This document shows, piece by piece, positions 1-7,892 of a DNA stretch of 9,907 bases. The stretch covers positions 1 to 9,907 of the forward strand of contig WLJF01000013.1 of the NCBI GenBank assembly GCA_009701945.1, given 5' to 3'. Position numbers and translations under genes: made by a program. This DNA is from Actinomycetota bacterium (lineage in GTDB: Bacteria; Actinomycetota; Actinomycetes; Nanopelagicales; Nanopelagicaceae). The notes below the pieces were generated by a model. The model was not told the origin of the DNA. It did no database searches and saw nothing but the letters and a program-made list of their open reading frames with translations. Within the stretch, counting starts at the first letter, position 1; each line of letters opens with the position of its first letter.

Positions 1-335
1 CAAGTGCTGCAATCCCTGGTTATCGCGTTGCAGGTAAGACAGGAACTGCGATGCGTTATGACCAGAACACAGGTCGCTATAGCGGATACACAGCATCCTT
101 TATTGGTTTCGCACCAGCAGATGCTCCACGTTATGTCATCAGTGTGACTCTGCAAGATCCAAAGAATGGTCACTACGGTGGCTCACTTGGTGGTCCGGTC
201 TTTAAGAAGGTTATGACCTTTGTTCTTCAATCAGAACATGTTGCCCCTACAGGCACTCGAGTTCTTCCTGTTGCATTGACTCAATCAGAACTCACCCGCG
301 TACGCGCAACACAGGTAAGCGCCAAGAAGCAATGA
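1..335 (+). CDS. ftsI: Septal peptidoglycan transpeptidase FtsI (PBP3, class B PBP), C-terminal part
   Basis: This is the 3' end of a division-specific penicillin-binding protein, which crosslinks stem peptides of new septal peptidoglycan on the outer face of the membrane. The frame is open from base 3 and ends at TGA 333-335, giving 110 visible residues. The fragment begins SAAIPGYRVAGKTGTA; the KTG triad (bases 36-44) is the third catalytic motif of the penicillin-binding transpeptidase fold. It is followed by YTASFIGFAPADAPRYVISV and a GGPVFKKVM segment, both typical of the end of the FtsI transpeptidase domain. The SxxK and SxN motifs and the membrane anchor lie upstream of the window. 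After the domain there is only a tail of about 30 residues and no PASTA repeat. The ATG at 51 is internal, since it follows the KTGTA motif, and is not a start. The last bases overlap murE by ATGA. The position just before murE supports ftsI rather than another class B PBP. Confidence 0.93.
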   Translation, partial: SAAIPGYRVAGKTGTAMRYDQNTGRYSGYTASFIGFAPADAPRYVISVTLQDPKNGHYGGSLGGPVFKKVMTFVLQSEHVAPTGTRVLPVALTQSELTRVRATQVSAKKQ

Positions 336-1813
336 TTCGCCCACTCGCACCGTTTACTGCGACCCTCGAAGATGCAGCGCAGTTAGTGGGTGCATCTTTG
401 AAAGGCGCATCACTTTCATTTACAGGAATTACCCATATCGATTCTGAAGTTGAACCAGGTGATCTCTTTATCGCAGTCCCTGGGGCGCGCGTGCATGGGG
501 CAACATTTATTGATTCAGCTATGAAGCGTGGGGCAGTAGCGGTGCTTACCGATGAAGCAGGTCTTGCATATTGCACAGGAGTACCTGCACTTGTCGTTGG
601 TGATGTGCGCACGGCAGGAGCACTTCTTGCAGCTTCGCTCTATCGATACCCAACGCGCGACCTCGTAAGTATTGGAATTACCGGCACCAATGGCAAGACA
701 ACTGTTTCAACTCTTCTCTATCAAATCTTTGAAGCAGTCGGCCGCGATACTGGTCTTATTGGCACAGTAGAGACTCGTATTGGCGCTGAAGGCTTAAAGA
801 GTTCGCGAACAACACCTGAGGCATCTGATCTCCAAGCACTTGCTGCTGTCATGCGTGAGCGCCATATGCGCCATCTTGTGATGGAAGTTTCTAGCCATGC
901 GCTCACACTGAAGCGGATGAAGGGATCACACTTCGCAATTGCAGCTTTTACTAACTTAACTCAAGACCACCTTGATTTTCATAAGGATATGGACGCCTAC
1001 TTTTCTGCCAAGGCAGAGCTCTTCACGTCAGAGTATGCAGAGAAAGCATTTATCAACATTGATTCCCCTTACGGTCAGCGCCTTGCAGAGCAAGTGAAGA
1101 TTCCAGTGACGAGAATTTCTCGTACCAACAAGGCTGCAGAATGGCACTTTACGCAGACTCATAACGTTGCACGTGGGATTGAATTTAGCGCACGGGGTAC
1201 TGGTGGAATTCTGATTGATTCTCACACACAACTCTCCGGTGGATTTAATCTAGATAATCTCTTATTGGCTCTGGCTATTGCAGTTGAATGTGGAATTGAC
1301 CCGATTGAACTTGCAACAATTACTCCATCGTTATCAGGAGCACCTGGCCGACTCGAAGCAGTCTCATTGGGCCAGCGTTATAGAGCTTTCGTTGATTATG
1401 CGCATTCACCTGATGCGGTGAGCAATGTGCTCGTAGCCGCTCGAGAATTTACTCCTGGAAAGATCATCGCAGTTCTCGGCTGCGGGGGAGACCGCGATGC
1501 AAGTAAGCGCCCTCTGATGGGCCGAGCACTTGTAGATGGTGCAGATATTGCCATCTTCACCAGTGATAATCCACGTTCTGAAAAACCAAGTGAGATCTTG
1601 AAGCAGATGACCTCATCTCTTGATTTCAAAGCGCCATCTCAGATTATTGAAGATCGCACAGATGCTATTCGTGCAGCAGTTGCCTTAGCTGCAGATAATG
1701 ACACGGTATTAGTACTGGGCAAGGGCCACGAGAGTGGGCAAGATATTGCTGGGGTAGTAAGTGCCTTTGATGATCGACTCGTCTTAGCTCAAGCAATTGA
1801 GGAAAAGCCATGA
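332..1813 (+). CDS. murE: UDP-N-acetylmuramoyl-L-alanyl-D-glutamate--2,6-diaminopimelate ligase MurE
   Basis: Cytoplasmic ATP-dependent ligase that adds the third residue of the stem peptide to UDP-MurNAc-L-Ala-D-Glu. The 493 residues match the usual length. Domain order is an N-terminal UDP-binding domain (about 1-110), a central ATPase domain with P-loop GITGTNGKTT (115-124), and a C-terminal domain (about 340-493). TTPEA (160-164) and SSHAL (187-191) fit the substrate-binding loops. QDHLDFH (211-217) is followed by K227, the expected carbamylated lysine. DNPR (412-415) with GKGHE (463-467) is the signature of enzymes that take meso-diaminopimelate; lysine-adding MurE proteins differ at the arginine. 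The ATG overlaps the ftsI stop (ATGA at 332-335), so translation is probably coupled. The Shine-Dalgarno is weak (AAGAAG just upstream). Identity is certain; amino-acid specificity is inferred from the motif. Confidence 0.97.
   Translation: MIRPLAPFTATLEDAAQLVGASLKGASLSFTGITHIDSEVEPGDLFIAVPGARVHGATFIDSAMKRGAVAVLTDEAGLAYCTGVPALVVGDVRTAGALLAASLYRYPTRDLVSIGITGTNGKTTVSTLLYQIFEAVGRDTGLIGTVETRIGAEGLKSSRTTPEASDLQALAAVMRERHMRHLVMEVSSHALTLKRMKGSHFAIAAFTNLTQDHLDFHKDMDAYFSAKAELFTSEYAEKAFINIDSPYGQRLAEQVKIPVTRISRTNKAAEWHFTQTHNVARGIEFSARGTGGILIDSHTQLSGGFNLDNLLLALAIAVECGIDPIELATITPSLSGAPGRLEAVSLGQRYRAFVDYAHSPDAVSNVLVAAREFTPGKIIAVLGCGGDRDASKRPLMGRALVDGADIAIFTSDNPRSEKPSEILKQMTSSLDFKAPSQIIEDRTDAIRAAVALAADNDTVLVLGKGHESGQDIAGVVSAFDDRLVLAQAIEEKP
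1799..1803 (+). promoter_or_regulatory. Shine-Dalgarno site of murF
   Basis: GAGGA sits six bases before ATG 1810 and inside the last codons of murE. It favours 1810 over the in-frame ATG at 1819 as the murF start. Confidence 0.7.
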
Positions 1814-3201
1814 TTGCAATGAAAGCATCTGAAATCGCATCAGTGATTCAAGGAACTCTCCATGGTGAAGATGTCACCGTGACGCAGGCAGCTGTCATTA
1901 ACTCACAGGATGCAACACCAGGTTCACTCTTCTTGGCAATCAAAGGCGATCGAGTAGATGGCCATGATTTCGTGTCCGATGCGCGCTCACATGGCGCAGT
2001 TCTTTCATTGGCAACAAAGAGTGTTGAAGGACCTCATATTGTTGTTGCAGATGTGGTTCTCGCACTCGGAAAGCTTGCGCAACATGTGCGCAGTAATCTT
2101 CTTAATCTGACAGTTATCGGAATTACAGGCTCACAAGGCAAGACCACAACGAAGGAGTTGTTGCTCGCAATCCTTTCAGCAGCGGCACCAACTGTGGCAC
2201 CGCATGGAAACTTCAATAATGAGATCGGTGCACCGCTCTCACTCCTTCAATGCACGGAGAGCACGAAGTACTGCATCGTTGAGATGGGAGCGCGCCACAA
2301 GGGCGATATCGCGCATCTGTGTAGCATCGCGCAGCCCAACATTGGCCTCGTACTCAAAGTTGGAACTGCTCACCTTGGTGAATTTGGTTCGATTGAAGCA
2401 ATTGCGCAGACGAAGTCTGAACTTATTAGTTCACTGAACCCAGAGGCAATTGGAATCTTGGGTACATATGACTCATTCACGCCACAGATGGCAGCGCTAC
2501 ATAAGGGTAAGAACCTCACATTCGGTGAAGGTCCAGAGTGCGATATTCGTGCCACAGATATTGAAGTGCGCGAAGGAAGGGCTCATTTTGATCTTGTGAC
2601 TCCAGAAGGTCGCAGCGCAGTAGGACTTCGCATAGTGGGACTTCATCAAGTAGCTAATGCATTAGCAGTTGCATCGGTTGCAACAGTTCTTGGATTCTCC
2701 CTTGATCAAATTGCTAGCGGGCTATCGACTGCAGAATCTCAGGCGAAGTGGCGCATGGAGATTAATGAACTTCCATCCCTTGTACTTATCAATGATGCAT
2801 ATAACGCAAGCCCTGAAGCAATGGAGGCGGCGATGCAGACTTTAGTTCTCTTTGCGCAAGAGCGCGGGGGAGAGTCATGGGCATTCCTAGGAAAAATGCA
2901 TGAACTCGGCGAGTCATCAGATGCCGATCATGCAGGTATTGGCACCCTTGCCTCAGAACTTGGTATTGATCACCTTGTCTGCGTTGGAGCTCCCCAGTAT
3001 GGGGCGAAAATTGCAGCAGGCAGTGCCACGACAGTTCATCTCTGCGCAGATAAAGCTGCAGCACTTGTTGTTGCAACACATATCAACCCTGGTGATGTCG
3101 CTCTGGTGAAAGCATCGAGATCAGAGAAGTTAGAAGAGTTGTCAGATGCAATATCGGAACAGTGGATGATTAGAGTCAGAGAGAGTGAGGAGAAGGCATG
3201 A
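1810..3201 (+). CDS. murF: UDP-N-acetylmuramoyl-tripeptide--D-alanyl-D-alanine ligase MurF
   Basis: Last of the four cytoplasmic Mur ligases; it joins D-Ala-D-Ala to the UDP-MurNAc-tripeptide using ATP. The 463 residues are normal for the family. Visible motifs are an N-terminal Mur ligase domain containing [17 protein letters not shown] (38-54), P-loop [13 protein letters not shown] (104-116), NFNNEIG (134-140), EMGA (158-161), [11 protein letters not shown] (328-338) and [11 protein letters not shown] (360-370). VKASR (433-437) stands where most MurF proteins have VKGSR, a mild variant. The start at 1810 overlaps the murE stop by ATGA, with GAGGA at 1799-1803 at a good distance of six bases. 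A second in-frame ATG at 1819 is possible, but its spacing to that site would be poor. The glutamine in GSQGKT replaces the more usual Ser or Asn next to the Walker lysine turn and should not harm function. Confidence 0.97.
   Translation: MIAMKASEIASVIQGTLHGEDVTVTQAAVINSQDATPGSLFLAIKGDRVDGHDFVSDARSHGAVLSLATKSVEGPHIVVADVVLALGKLAQHVRSNLLNLTVIGITGSQGKTTTKELLLAILSAAAPTVAPHGNFNNEIGAPLSLLQCTESTKYCIVEMGARHKGDIAHLCSIAQPNIGLVLKVGTAHLGEFGSIEAIAQTKSELISSLNPEAIGILGTYDSFTPQMAALHKGKNLTFGEGPECDIRATDIEVREGRAHFDLVTPEGRSAVGLRIVGLHQVANALAVASVATVLGFSLDQIASGLSTAESQAKWRMEINELPSLVLINDAYNASPEAMEAAMQTLVLFAQERGGESWAFLGKMHELGESSDADHAGIGTLASELGIDHLVCVGAPQYGAKIAAGSATTVHLCADKAAALVVATHINPGDVALVKASRSEKLEELSDAISEQWMIRVRESEEKA
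3187..3192 (+). promoter_or_regulatory. Strong Shine-Dalgarno site of mraY
   Basis: GAGGAG lies five bases before ATG 3198, within the last codons of murF. The strong site suggests that mraY can initiate on its own as well as by coupling. Confidence 0.75.
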
Positions 3202-4256
3202 AGCTGATTTTGATTGCTGGTGCCTTGGCACTGTTTCTCTCACTCTTTGGAACCCCAGCGCTTATTAAAGTTCTTGCCCGTCGTGGCTATGGGCAGATGA
3301 TTCGAGATGATGGTCCATCAACCCACCACACAAAACGTGGAACACCGACTATGGGTGGAATCATCATCATCTTTGCATCTCTCGTTGCATATCTTGTGGC
3401 ACACCTTCTCACCCAAAGCTCCATCACAGTTTCAGCAGTACTCATCCTTGGTCTTGTTATCTGTCTTGGCTTTGTTGGTTTTCTCGATGATTACATGAAG
3501 GTCTCTAGGCAGAACTCTCGAGGCATTAGCGGTAAGCAGAAAATTTTCGGACAAGTTCTCTTTGCCTCAATCTTTGGTTATCTCGGAACTCGTTTTCCAG
3601 ATGGAGATGGCCTAACACCAATTTCACAGAATCTCTCCACCCTGCGCGATACCGGAATCACTCTGGGAGTAGTTCTTGTAGTGATCTGGATTGCACTCAT
3701 GGTGACCGCCACAAGTAATGGCGTCAATCTCACTGATGGACTTGATGGACTTGCAACAGGTGCATCAGTGATGACATTCCTTGCCTTTGTTCTTATTGGT
3801 GTGTGGGAGTTCGGCCAGAGCTGTGCGATATCTGCATCAAGTAATTGCTATAACGTGCGCGACCCACTTGATCTTGCAGTTCTTGCCGCTGCATTTGCTG
3901 GCGCATGTACTGGTTTCCTATGGTGGAATGCATCTCCTGCCAAAATCTTTATGGGAGATACCGGCTCTCTCGCTCTCGGAGGTGCGCTAGCAGGGCTTGC
4001 AGCATCTCTTCGCGTGCAGCTACTGCTCATTCCGCTAGGTGGACTCTTCGTCATCATCACGCTCTCTGTAGCCCTCCAGGTGATCTACTTCAGAATCACT
4101 GGTGGAAAGCGACTCTTTAAGATGGCACCTCTTCAACATCACTTCGAACTTTTAGGTTGGGGTGAAGTCACTATCGTGCTTCGCTTCTGGATTATTGCCG
4201 GGCTCAGCGTTGCCCTAGGCCTTGGTTTGTTCTATACGCAATGGGTTGCAAGTTAA
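3198..4256 (+). CDS. mraY: Phospho-N-acetylmuramoyl-pentapeptide-transferase MraY
   Basis: Integral membrane enzyme that transfers phospho-MurNAc-pentapeptide from UDP to undecaprenyl phosphate, making lipid I on the inner face of the membrane. At 352 residues with about ten hydrophobic segments it has the standard MraY build. The active-site landmarks are all present: GTPTMGG (48-54), DDYMK (97-101, with the paired aspartates D97 and D98), [15 protein letters not shown] (174-188), [11 protein letters not shown] (251-261, third aspartate D254) and [12 protein letters not shown] (310-321). The first histidine of the common HHH motif is Gln here, which I believe is normal in Actinobacteria. The predicted outer loop around 204-222 carries C209 and C217. 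The start overlaps the murF stop by ATGA and is preceded by a strong GAGGAG (3187-3192). The gene ends with TAA, six bases before murD. Confidence 0.97.
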   Translation: MKLILIAGALALFLSLFGTPALIKVLARRGYGQMIRDDGPSTHHTKRGTPTMGGIIIIFASLVAYLVAHLLTQSSITVSAVLILGLVICLGFVGFLDDYMKVSRQNSRGISGKQKIFGQVLFASIFGYLGTRFPDGDGLTPISQNLSTLRDTGITLGVVLVVIWIALMVTATSNGVNLTDGLDGLATGASVMTFLAFVLIGVWEFGQSCAISASSNCYNVRDPLDLAVLAAAFAGACTGFLWWNASPAKIFMGDTGSLALGGALAGLAASLRVQLLLIPLGGLFVIITLSVALQVIYFRITGGKRLFKMAPLQHHFELLGWGEVTIVLRFWIIAGLSVALGLGLFYTQWVAS

Positions 4257-4262
4257 AAGATC

Positions 4263-5660
4263 ATGGCTCATGCACTCTATACACATCTCGATGGTAAGCG
4301 AATTCTCGTTGCCGGTGCGGGTGTAACAGGAAGTGCTTGTGCACGTGCACTTGAAAAGCGCGGCTCACTTGTCACAATCGTTGATGAGAAGGTAAGTGAG
4401 CTAGAAGGTTTTATCGTCATTACTCCAGAGCGAGTGAATTTTTCCCATTTCGATCTCTTACTTGTCTCACCTGGATGGCGTGAAGATCACCCTGTAGTTC
4501 TTGCAGCTCGCGCCGCTCGTATCGCACTTATCAATGAGGTCGATCTTGCATGGAGCCTGAAAGCACCAGGGCAGAAATGGCTTGCTCTTACTGGTACCAA
4601 TGGAAAGACAACAACAGTTGAACTCACTGCGGCAATGCTGCGCAGTGGAGGATTAACCGCCATTGCATGCGGCAATGTTGGCACGACTGTAATTGAAGTC
4701 GTTGAATCGCCTGAGCAGTATGACTACCTTGTTCTTGAGCTCTCCTCATTCCAATTGCACTGGTTAGAAGATGCTGAGTTCATTTCATCTGCAGTGCTCA
4801 ATATTGCTCAAGACCATCTTGATTGGCATGGAAGCTTTGATGCATATGCCACAGATAAATTATCTATTCTTGATAAATCGATGACAGCAATCCTGAATAG
4901 CCAGGATGGTGAAATCCTTACGCGCACAGCGCATTGGCAAGGTCGCAAAGTCTTCTTCTCTCTCGATACGCCTTCCCCAGGTGAAATAGGGGTAGTGGAG
5001 GAGCTGCTTGTCGATCGCGCATTTGTTGCAGACCCACAAGAAGCTGCCATGTTTTGTGAACTCGTTGAGGTGACTCCAACTGTTCCACATAATGTTTCTA
5101 ATGCACTTGCAGCAGCTGGACTTGCTCGCACAGTGGGAGTGAGCCATGAAGCTATCCGCACAGCTATTACCGAGTTTGCTCCAGGTCGACATCGCATTGA
5201 GACGGTACTGGTGCAGGAAGGCATTACCTGGATCAACGATTCGAAGGCGACTAATCCACATGCAGCATCTGCTGCGATCATGTCCGCACTCTCTGTCATC
5301 TGGATTGCAGGAGGTCTTGCCAAGGGTGCTCAAATGGGTGAGCTTGTTCAACGAATTAAGTCTCGAGTGCGCGTTGCAATTCTTATCGGTGAAGATCGTG
5401 AGCTCATTGCCAAGGAGCTAAGTGAGCATGCGCCTGCGATTGAAATCCTTCGTATTGATACTCCTTCGCAATATTCCAAAGGTGGCGATGACAATTCTTT
5501 GATGGAGACAGTTATCCGTGCTGCAAAAGAGCGTGCAATATCAGGAGACACAGTTCTACTTGCTCCAGCATGCGCTTCGATGGATCAATTCATTTCATAT
5601 GGCGATCGCGGTGACCGCTTTAGAACAGCTGTAGAAAAGGTCGTTCGTGATGGCAAGTAA
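4263..5660 (+). CDS. murD: UDP-N-acetylmuramoyl-L-alanine--D-glutamate ligase MurD
   Basis: Cytoplasmic ligase adding D-Glu to UDP-MurNAc-L-Ala, the second amino-acid step. The 465 residues fit MurD. The Rossmann-like N-terminal domain shows VAGAGVTGSA (16-25). The central ATPase domain has LTGTNGKTTT (109-118), ELSSFQL (159-165) and QDHLDWH (183-189) followed by K199, the likely carbamylated lysine. The C-terminal domain has NDSKATNPHAA (325-335) and LLAPACASMDQF (432-443), the latter very characteristic of MurD. The N-terminal region around residues 45-65 is compact. This is the only gene in the window with a true upstream gap (six bases after the mraY TAA). An in-frame TAA at 4254-4256 leaves 4263 as the only sensible ATG. 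Its ribosome site is poor (AAAAGA), so it may depend on ribosomes finishing mraY. Its 3' end overlaps ftsW. Confidence 0.97.
   Translation: MAHALYTHLDGKRILVAGAGVTGSACARALEKRGSLVTIVDEKVSELEGFIVITPERVNFSHFDLLLVSPGWREDHPVVLAARAARIALINEVDLAWSLKAPGQKWLALTGTNGKTTTVELTAAMLRSGGLTAIACGNVGTTVIEVVESPEQYDYLVLELSSFQLHWLEDAEFISSAVLNIAQDHLDWHGSFDAYATDKLSILDKSMTAILNSQDGEILTRTAHWQGRKVFFSLDTPSPGEIGVVEELLVDRAFVADPQEAAMFCELVEVTPTVPHNVSNALAAAGLARTVGVSHEAIRTAITEFAPGRHRIETVLVQEGITWINDSKATNPHAASAAIMSALSVIWIAGGLAKGAQMGELVQRIKSRVRVAILIGEDRELIAKELSEHAPAIEILRIDTPSQYSKGGDDNSLMETVIRAAKERAISGDTVLLAPACASMDQFISYGDRGDRFRTAVEKVVRDGK
5636..5640 (+). promoter_or_regulatory. Shine-Dalgarno site of ftsW
   Basis: AAAGG precedes the adjacent in-frame start codons GTG 5647 (6 bases) and ATG 5650 (9 bases). 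It does not decide between them; it lies within the murD reading frame. Confidence 0.5.
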
Positions 5661-6813
5661 GACACAAGAGCGTTTCCTCGCCAAACCAGTTAATCACCTC
5701 TATATGTTGCTCGTGAGCGCTGGTGCATTAACCTTCCTTGGCCTGATCATGGTCTTCTCAGCATCATCTATCCGCGCCATTGATACACAAGGCAGTGCGC
5801 TATCAATCGTGCTTCGCCAGCTTCTCTTTGTCGCCATCTCCATTCCGCTGGCGGGCTATTTATCCAAACTTGCTCTGCCTAAGTGGGAGCTCCTTGCTCG
5901 CCTAGGTTTCCTTCTTTCCATTGGCTTACTCGGCCTGCTCTTCATTCCAGGTTTAGGAAAGACTGTGAACGGAAATACAAACTGGATCAATCTGAAATAT
6001 ATCGATGTTCAACCGAGTGAATTTGCAAAGTTTCTAATGATTTTGTGGGCCAGCTACCTCCTTGCACGTAAGGAGAAGGCGGGTCGAAATAACGTCAATG
6101 TTTTTGCACTCATTGGGCCAGGCTTTCTTCTGATTATGGCGATGATTATGTATGGCCACGATTTAGGAACAACATCTGTAGTTGCTGCAATTCTTGCTGG
6201 ACTTCTCTTCATCTCGGGAATTCAGCTACGTCTCTTCGGATGGATTACTGCAGCAGGTGCTCTCGCACTCGCTGGCTTGATTGCGACATCTGGCTACCGG
6301 GCACAACGATTCTTAGTTTTTCTTGACCCCTTCGCACCTGAAGATTACAAATATGCAGGATGGCAGCCAGCCCATAGCTTGCTCGGTCTTGCAAGCGGTG
6401 GTCTCTTTGGTGTGGGCCTTGGGGGGAGTCGCCAGAAGTGGGGCAATCTCGCTGAAGCCCATACAGACTTTATCTTCTCGGTAATTGGTGAAGAGCTTGG
6501 ACTTGTTGGAACATTAAGCGTTCTTATCTTGATGGCGACTTTGATCTACTCCATCTTCCGCATTGCGTTGCGCGCACAAGAACCAATGGTTCGCTATGCA
6601 TGTGCTGGAATCGGTTGCTGGATTACTGTGCAGTCTTTCCTCAATATTGGTTCTGCAACCAGTGTTCTCCCAGTTGTTGGAGTAACACTTCCCTTAGTCT
6701 CCTATGGTGGTTCAGCGCTAGTGGCAACGCTCTGTGCTCTTGGCTTTGTTGCAGGGGCGGCTCTTCGTGATCCTGCTGTGCGTAAAGAGATAGTGAAGAA
6801 GCAGAGAGCATGA
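5647..6813 (+). CDS. ftsW: Septal peptidoglycan glycosyltransferase FtsW (SEDS family)
   Basis: Polytopic membrane protein that polymerises lipid II into septal glycan strands together with FtsI. The 388 residues contain about ten hydrophobic segments, the first near 18-40. Family landmarks are NGNTNWINL (108-116), VQPSEFAK (121-128), AHTDFIFSVIGEELG (271-285) with the proposed catalytic aspartate D274, and VSYGGSAL (351-358) near the end. Position 170-176 reads GHDLGTT where many SEDS proteins have a PDLGT-type motif. FtsW is preferred over RodA because of its place between murD and murG. The start is uncertain by one codon: GTG 5647 and ATG 5650 are adjacent and in frame. AAAGG at 5636-5640 lies 6 bases before the GTG and 9 before the ATG, so either works. 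The gene overlaps the murD end by 14 or 11 bases. The C-terminus is short and basic, ending KKQRA. Confidence 0.95.
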   Translation: MMASKTQERFLAKPVNHLYMLLVSAGALTFLGLIMVFSASSIRAIDTQGSALSIVLRQLLFVAISIPLAGYLSKLALPKWELLARLGFLLSIGLLGLLFIPGLGKTVNGNTNWINLKYIDVQPSEFAKFLMILWASYLLARKEKAGRNNVNVFALIGPGFLLIMAMIMYGHDLGTTSVVAAILAGLLFISGIQLRLFGWITAAGALALAGLIATSGYRAQRFLVFLDPFAPEDYKYAGWQPAHSLLGLASGGLFGVGLGGSRQKWGNLAEAHTDFIFSVIGEELGLVGTLSVLILMATLIYSIFRIALRAQEPMVRYACAGIGCWITVQSFLNIGSATSVLPVVGVTLPLVSYGGSALVATLCALGFVAGAALRDPAVRKEIVKKQRA

Positions 6814-7892
6814 CACGAGTATTTTTCGCAGGCGGTGGCACAGCGGGCCATGTGGAGCCCGCTCTGGCTGTTGCACGTCAATGGAGAATGCAAAATCCGG
6901 ATTCCAAGATTTCCTTTATTGGTACTCGCGAAGGACTTGAAACGCGGTTAGTTCCTGAGGCTGGCTTTGATCTTCACTTCATTTCCAAGGTTCGTATTGC
7001 ACGCCGGCTTTCTCCTTCACTTTTACTTGCACCATTTTCATTACTTCGCTCTGTTGCCCAATCAATAACTCTCATGCGTAGCGCCGATCTTGTTGTTGGC
7101 TTTGGAGGATATGTCTGCGCTCCTGCATATATTGCAGCAGCTCTCACACGCACACCAATTGTTATTCACGAAGCAAATGCACGCCCTGGCCTTGCCAACA
7201 GACTTGGTTCACTCTTTACGCCACACACAGCCGTTGCCCATCCCATTGATTCTGGCAAACTCTCGCAGGCTCTCCTTGCCGGCCTTCCACTTCGCGAAGA
7301 TGTTGTGGCTTCATTTCACGATGCATCACAGGATTGGCAGAGCTCTCGCATATCTGCAAAGCGCGCATTGGGCTTTGATCCGGCTAAAGCGTTGGTATTC
7401 ATCTTCGGTGGCTCACAAGGATCTGTCGCACTCAATCAAGTGATTGCTGATTCGCGTGCAGAACTTTTAGCACAGGGGATTCAGATTCTTCATGGAATCG
7501 GTGCTCGCAATGCAGCGCCATCTGCAGCAGATGGATATCAAGCTCATGGATATATCTCAGATATGGCAACGGCCTATTTAGCTGCAGATCTAGTGATCTC
7601 TCGAAGTGGTGCTGTGACATGTGCTGAGGTCAACACCTTAGGAAGATATGCACTCTTTATTCCGCTTCCCATAGGCAATGGAGAACAAGAGCTCAACGCA
7701 AGAGATTTGGTTCTGCAATCACGAGCTCAGATTCTTGCGCAGAGCCAATTCACTCCAAGCTGGTTGGTATCAAATATCAAGGGTTTGCTCTCACAGAGTG
7801 CAAGCGCGCCTATTGCAGGTTCAGATATCGATATCAACGCGGCATCTAAGATGGTCTCACTCATGGAACACGCGCTGCACGGAGGTAAGTAA
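6810..7892 (+). CDS. murG: UDP-N-acetylglucosamine--lipid I N-acetylglucosaminyltransferase MurG
   Basis: Peripheral GT-B glycosyltransferase at the inner face of the membrane that adds GlcNAc to lipid I, producing lipid II, the substrate of FtsW. The 360 residues fit the family. The N-terminal domain has GGGTAGHVEPALA (8-20) with the conserved H14, GFGGYVCAPAYIAA (97-110) and HEANARPGLANR (120-131), the actinobacterial form of the HEQNAxPGxxN loop. The C-terminal nucleotide-sugar domain has GGSQGSVALNQ (200-210), SRSGAVTCAE (264-273) and PLPIGNGEQELNA (286-298). The start overlaps the ftsW stop by ATGA; the site in front is weak (GAGAG, 6804-6808), so coupling to ftsW translation is likely. 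The final residues HGGK are encoded by bases that also form the strong ribosome site of murC. Confidence 0.97.
   Translation: MTRVFFAGGGTAGHVEPALAVARQWRMQNPDSKISFIGTREGLETRLVPEAGFDLHFISKVRIARRLSPSLLLAPFSLLRSVAQSITLMRSADLVVGFGGYVCAPAYIAAALTRTPIVIHEANARPGLANRLGSLFTPHTAVAHPIDSGKLSQALLAGLPLREDVVASFHDASQDWQSSRISAKRALGFDPAKALVFIFGGSQGSVALNQVIADSRAELLAQGIQILHGIGARNAAPSAADGYQAHGYISDMATAYLAADLVISRSGAVTCAEVNTLGRYALFIPLPIGNGEQELNARDLVLQSRAQILAQSQFTPSWLVSNIKGLLSQSASAPIAGSDIDINAASKMVSLMEHALHGGK
7881..7885 (+). promoter_or_regulatory. Strong Shine-Dalgarno site of murC
   Basis: GGAGG, continuing as GGAGGTAAG, lies seven bases before GTG 7893. It also encodes the two glycines at the MurG C-terminus. It is the closest match to the anti-Shine-Dalgarno in the window and fixes the murC start at the GTG. 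Confidence 0.8.

Noticed and set aside
51..335. A separate 94-residue gene starting at ATG 51
   Set aside because: The same frame is open upstream and encodes the KTGTA motif directly before this ATG, so it is the C-terminus of FtsI and not a small gene.
4254..4265. Possible terminator or promoter between mraY and murD
   Set aside because: The gap is only six bases (AAGATC) with no inverted repeat and no T-run, so it cannot hold such an element.
674..4613. Repeated P-loop DNA in murE, murF and murD as a possible repeat element
   Set aside because: The similarity is limited to the ATP-binding codons expected in homologous Mur ligases and has no repeat boundaries.
4808..5351. Two long overlapping antisense open frames (171 and 163 residues) opposite murD
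   Set aside because: They lie fully inside murD, their translations look like low-complexity Ser/Ala/Arg-rich or random sequence with no motif, and no ribosome site or promoter is evident. They are shadows of murD codon use.
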